Shown here piece by piece: positions 62,014-64,000 of a stretch of 64,000 bases of DNA. The translations under genes were made by a program, and so were the position numbers. Where the stretch lies: assembly GCF_019049675.1 (NCBI RefSeq), contig NZ_JAFMOW010000060.1, positions 1-64,000 on the forward strand, read 5' to 3'. The stretch comes from Rahnella bonaserana. GTDB taxonomy: Bacteria > Pseudomonadota > Gammaproteobacteria > Enterobacterales > Enterobacteriaceae. Every line of letters begins with the position of its first letter. Positions within the stretch are counted from its first letter, which is position 1. The notes below the pieces were generated by a model. It was not told the origin of the DNA, did not search any database, and saw only the letters and a program-made list of their open reading frames with translations.

Positions 62014-63291
62014 TTGCGATTTATCCAGCTGCCGCCAGCGTCTCAACCACGAATGCCGGACCGGATGTACCAGCGCGTGCAATGCCCGTGCGTAATCGAG
62101 CATCAGCCCCGGTGTCCAGGCCATCGTCGTCGCGCGTTTTCGCAGCTGGGCAGCAATCCACAATTCAGGCATAAAAAATAATTTCAGGAAACGCAGCCAG
62201 CCTCCGTGTCGGGAAATAACGCCCTCAAGCGCGGCTTCGAGGCCGCAGGCCACGCTGCTGGAGCAGTTGCGCCAGGTCAGGTTGTAAATCACCAGCTGGC
62301 GATAACTGTCCCAGAACCGCTGCAACGCCTGCGCATTAAAATCACTGAACACAATTTTACGGTCTGATTCACACCAGCCTGCGGCTTCGCTGGTATAGCT
62401 CTTCTGATAAAGCCCCGGCACGTTGTTTTCCTGAATAGCTTTCAGGGTGTTGAAAAACTCGGCAGGTGAACGTTCAATATCGACCGCCGGATAAAGGCTG
62501 ATGTAAAGCGAGGGTGGCATTTCCAGCGCGGCATGACCGGTAGAAATTACCCCATGCACGTCGACGGCGGCGATATAACGGTTAAACACCGGGCGTGGCA
62601 CCGGCGAGTTCGCCGCCGAACCTTCCGGCGTCCAGATATGCACAATGAGCAAACCTTCACAGGCGTCAGTGACTGCTGCCGGCGGGCTAACGGGGATCAG
62701 GCCGGGCGGCGCCATCATGGCGGAGAGCGTGATGCCATCCCGCATTTTAAAGGCGCGAAAGGCCAGCGGAATGCACTGGATCCCACCGAGGATCATGATC
62801 ATGCCGACAAACTGCGAAATGGTGCCGTGGTGATGAGTGGGATAGGGAAGAAACAGAAACAGGGCAAAAATCAGCTGCGCAACGCCGCTGAAAAAAACCT
62901 GACGCCAGCGGTCATATCGCACCACCCAGGCCGACGCCATGACGAAAAGACCGGTGATGAAAAACGCAAAACCAAACAAAATGGCCAGCAGCAGATTACT
63001 GCTCTCACGTCCTGAAAGGATCAGCACGGCGATAAAGCAAAATATGCCGCCCTTAAAATAGAACACTGACTTCTTCGCCCCGGCCGCTCCCCCGGCCAGA
63101 AAAAGCGTTACCAGACTTTCTGCCAGCAGGATCAGGCCGAAAACATGAAAAGGGAAGTAGCGCATTCCTTCCAGACCATCCATAAAAACAGTTACGCCAA
63201 GCCCGCCCCATAACAGACCGATAATGACCAGAACCGGCGCGGATTTACGCACAAAATTGGCACCCATCAATAACAGTGCAAGTTGCAGCAT
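62008..63291 (-). CDS. HdeD-like membrane protein with C-terminal papain-like domain
   Basis: 427 residues. The N-terminal half (1-185) has about six membrane spans paired as in HdeD/DUF308 proteins (LVIIGLLWGGLGVTVFMDGL, GLILLAESLVTLFLAGGA, GFAFFITGLFVMASAWVVRY). The C-terminal half is soluble and has VDVHGVISTGHAALEM (His253) followed later by YNLTWRNCSSSVACGLEAAL (Cys343). A His before an Asn-Cys at a helix start is the order of circularly permuted NlpC/P60-type papain-like enzymes, which cleave amide or ester bonds. That assignment is by pattern only. It starts 3 bases after the stop of the next gene upstream, forming a two-gene operon. Confidence 0.65.
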   Translation of the reverse strand: MLQLALLLMGANFVRKSAPVLVIIGLLWGGLGVTVFMDGLEGMRYFPFHVFGLILLAESLVTLFLAGGAAGAKKSVFYFKGGIFCFIAVLILSGRESSNLLLAILFGFAFFITGLFVMASAWVVRYDRWRQVFFSGVAQLIFALFLFLPYPTHHHGTISQFVGMIMILGGIQCIPLAFRAFKMRDGITLSAMMAPPGLIPVSPPAAVTDACEGLLIVHIWTPEGSAANSPVPRPVFNRYIAAVDVHGVISTGHAALEMPPSLYISLYPAVDIERSPAEFFNTLKAIQENNVPGLYQKSYTSEAAGWCESDRKIVFSDFNAQALQRFWDSYRQLVIYNLTWRNCSSSVACGLEAALEGVISRHGGWLRFLKLFFMPELWIAAQLRKRATTMAWTPGLMLDYARALHALVHPVRHSWLRRWRQLDKSQS

Positions 63292-63294
63292 GGT

Positions 63295-64000
63295 TTACGC
63301 CTCCCTGACCGTACGGGTGAATGGCCGGTTGGGCAATTCTTCTGACCAGGAGCCAATGATGACCACACCTTCCGGTTGCGGCAGCCCGGTCAGCTTCGTT
63401 TCCTGAAGCTGTATTTTGGTTGCCGGTGAGAGCTGAAGCAGGAAAGAGAAGGTGTCTGTAACGTTGCCGCCGCAGCTGATCGTATTCCAGCGGTCGCGCA
63501 TCCTTTTTTGATCTTCAGGAGAAAGCAGCGCCAGCAGCTGATCCACATGATGGATCTTCAGAAGATGCTGCGTCAGCGATGTGGCTGAAGTCTGGTCCCA
63601 GGTCAGACGGCCGCTTTGCGGGATCAGATAATAAGAGGACACCATGCCCGGCACATTCCGCTTAAGCACATACACAAAATTCAGCAGCAGGGCCGTGCCT
63701 GAAAGATAGCATTGCGCCAGTAACAGAGGTTCTCCCGACCGTAAGCCCGGAATAAACAGCGGACCAAGACGGTGCCAGGAGCAATAAATAACAATCACAC
63801 AAAAGGTGAGAAAGGAGAGCGCGCCGGGCCGGTTACCACTGACAACCGGGATGGCAATCATAATCATGACCGGAATGCAGGCCAGGCTAAAATGCAGCGC
63901 TTCGCTGCGGGCATCACCAAAGGGCTGACTGAAAACCCAGGCCGCGCTGATACATAACACCACCCATAAGCCACCACCGGTCAGGATTTTGCGCAGAGCA
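63295..64000 (-). CDS. Membrane protein, unknown, N-terminus outside window
   Basis: The frame is open to the window edge (it continues upstream of MVLCISAAWVF as ALRKILTGGGLWV), so the gene is partial; at least 235 residues are seen. There are about four membrane spans (WVVLCISAAWVFS, LACIPVMIMIAIPVVSG, LTFCVIVIYCSW, QCYLSGTALLLNFVYVLKR). A soluble C-terminal domain of about 120 residues has HVDQLLALLSPEDQKRMRDR and ends in ELPNRPFTRTVREA. I do not recognise it. It is directly followed by the HdeD-like/papain-like gene, so the two probably work together at the inner membrane. Confidence 0.6.
   Translation of the reverse strand, partial: ALRKILTGGGLWVVLCISAAWVFSQPFGDARSEALHFSLACIPVMIMIAIPVVSGNRPGALSFLTFCVIVIYCSWHRLGPLFIPGLRSGEPLLLAQCYLSGTALLLNFVYVLKRNVPGMVSSYYLIPQSGRLTWDQTSATSLTQHLLKIHHVDQLLALLSPEDQKRMRDRWNTISCGGNVTDTFSFLLQLSPATKIQLQETKLTGLPQPEGVVIIGSWSEELPNRPFTRTVREA

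Overview
The window looks like part of a large, metabolically rich secondary replicon (megaplasmid or chromid) of an enterobacterium. Gene families and their closest recognisable relatives (RhaS, AldA, GabT/GabD, Sad/PtrR, FabV, H-NS-like, HipBA, RspA, Gcd) are those of Enterobacterales. I would guess a Rahnella-like member of the Yersiniaceae, but that is an inference from style and content, not a proof. The plasmid character is direct: a ParF/ParG-type partition pair, a Rep_3-family initiator, an iteron field and a DnaA box lie at about 31.9-36.8 kb. No tRNA, rRNA, insertion sequence or CRISPR array was seen.

Layout. 0-1.3 kb: a coiled-coil membrane protein. 1.4-9.6 kb: a LUD-domain protein, lactaldehyde dehydrogenase, a RhaS-type regulator and, divergently, a four-gene rhamnose-type ABC importer. 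9.7-13.4 kb: a ketopantoate-reductase-like enzyme, an orphan Hcp, a DUF1493 gene coupled to a gene broken by an in-frame stop, cytochrome b561 and an H-NS-like protein. 13.9-16.3 kb: PtrR/Sad (succinate semialdehyde oxidation). 16.6-20.9 kb: a DUF1471 protein and a large Ig-repeat autotransporter. 20.9-23.2 kb: an accessory patch with an AbiE toxin-antitoxin module whose toxin has lost its middle, flanked by 74-bp direct repeats, followed by a phage-type immunity region (C4-like antisense RNA, overlapping short ORF, Ner-like regulator). 23.3-31.9 kb: an AT-rich HAD hydrolase, FabV, a sugar MFS porter with a CRP site, GabD, GabT and a MocR regulator.

31.9-36.8 kb is the replicon core: about 1.4 kb of 8-bp-phased AATC/GATT repeats (candidate centromere), parF-parG, about 17 iterons each built around TGTGGA and usually ending in a GATC (Dam) site, rep, and one inverted iteron behind rep. 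36.9-44.5 kb: a peptide-type ABC operon (binding protein, two permeases, two ATPases), a LysR regulator and an FAH-family hydrolase. 44.5-48.2 kb: a PTS EIIBC, an RspA-type sugar-acid dehydratase and a GntR regulator. 48.2-49.9 kb: HipBA with four evenly spaced operators. 50-52.5 kb: a membrane PQQ dehydrogenase. 52.8-62 kb: a LysR regulator and an eight-gene catabolic cluster combining an oligopeptide-type ABC importer with a DapA/NanA-type aldolase and two nucleoside hydrolases. 62-64 kb: two membrane proteins of unknown role, one carrying a papain-like C-terminal domain; the last gene runs off the window.

Most cargo is uptake plus catabolism (rhamnose/lactaldehyde, GABA/succinate semialdehyde, peptides, sugar acids, glucose oxidation, a nucleoside-like compound), consistent with a plant- or soil-associated lifestyle. 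HipBA and AbiE could also serve replicon maintenance, though the AbiE toxin looks disabled. The most unusual items are the giant octad-phased centromere-like region, the C4-like immunity remnant, and the direct repeats and toxin deletion around AbiE.
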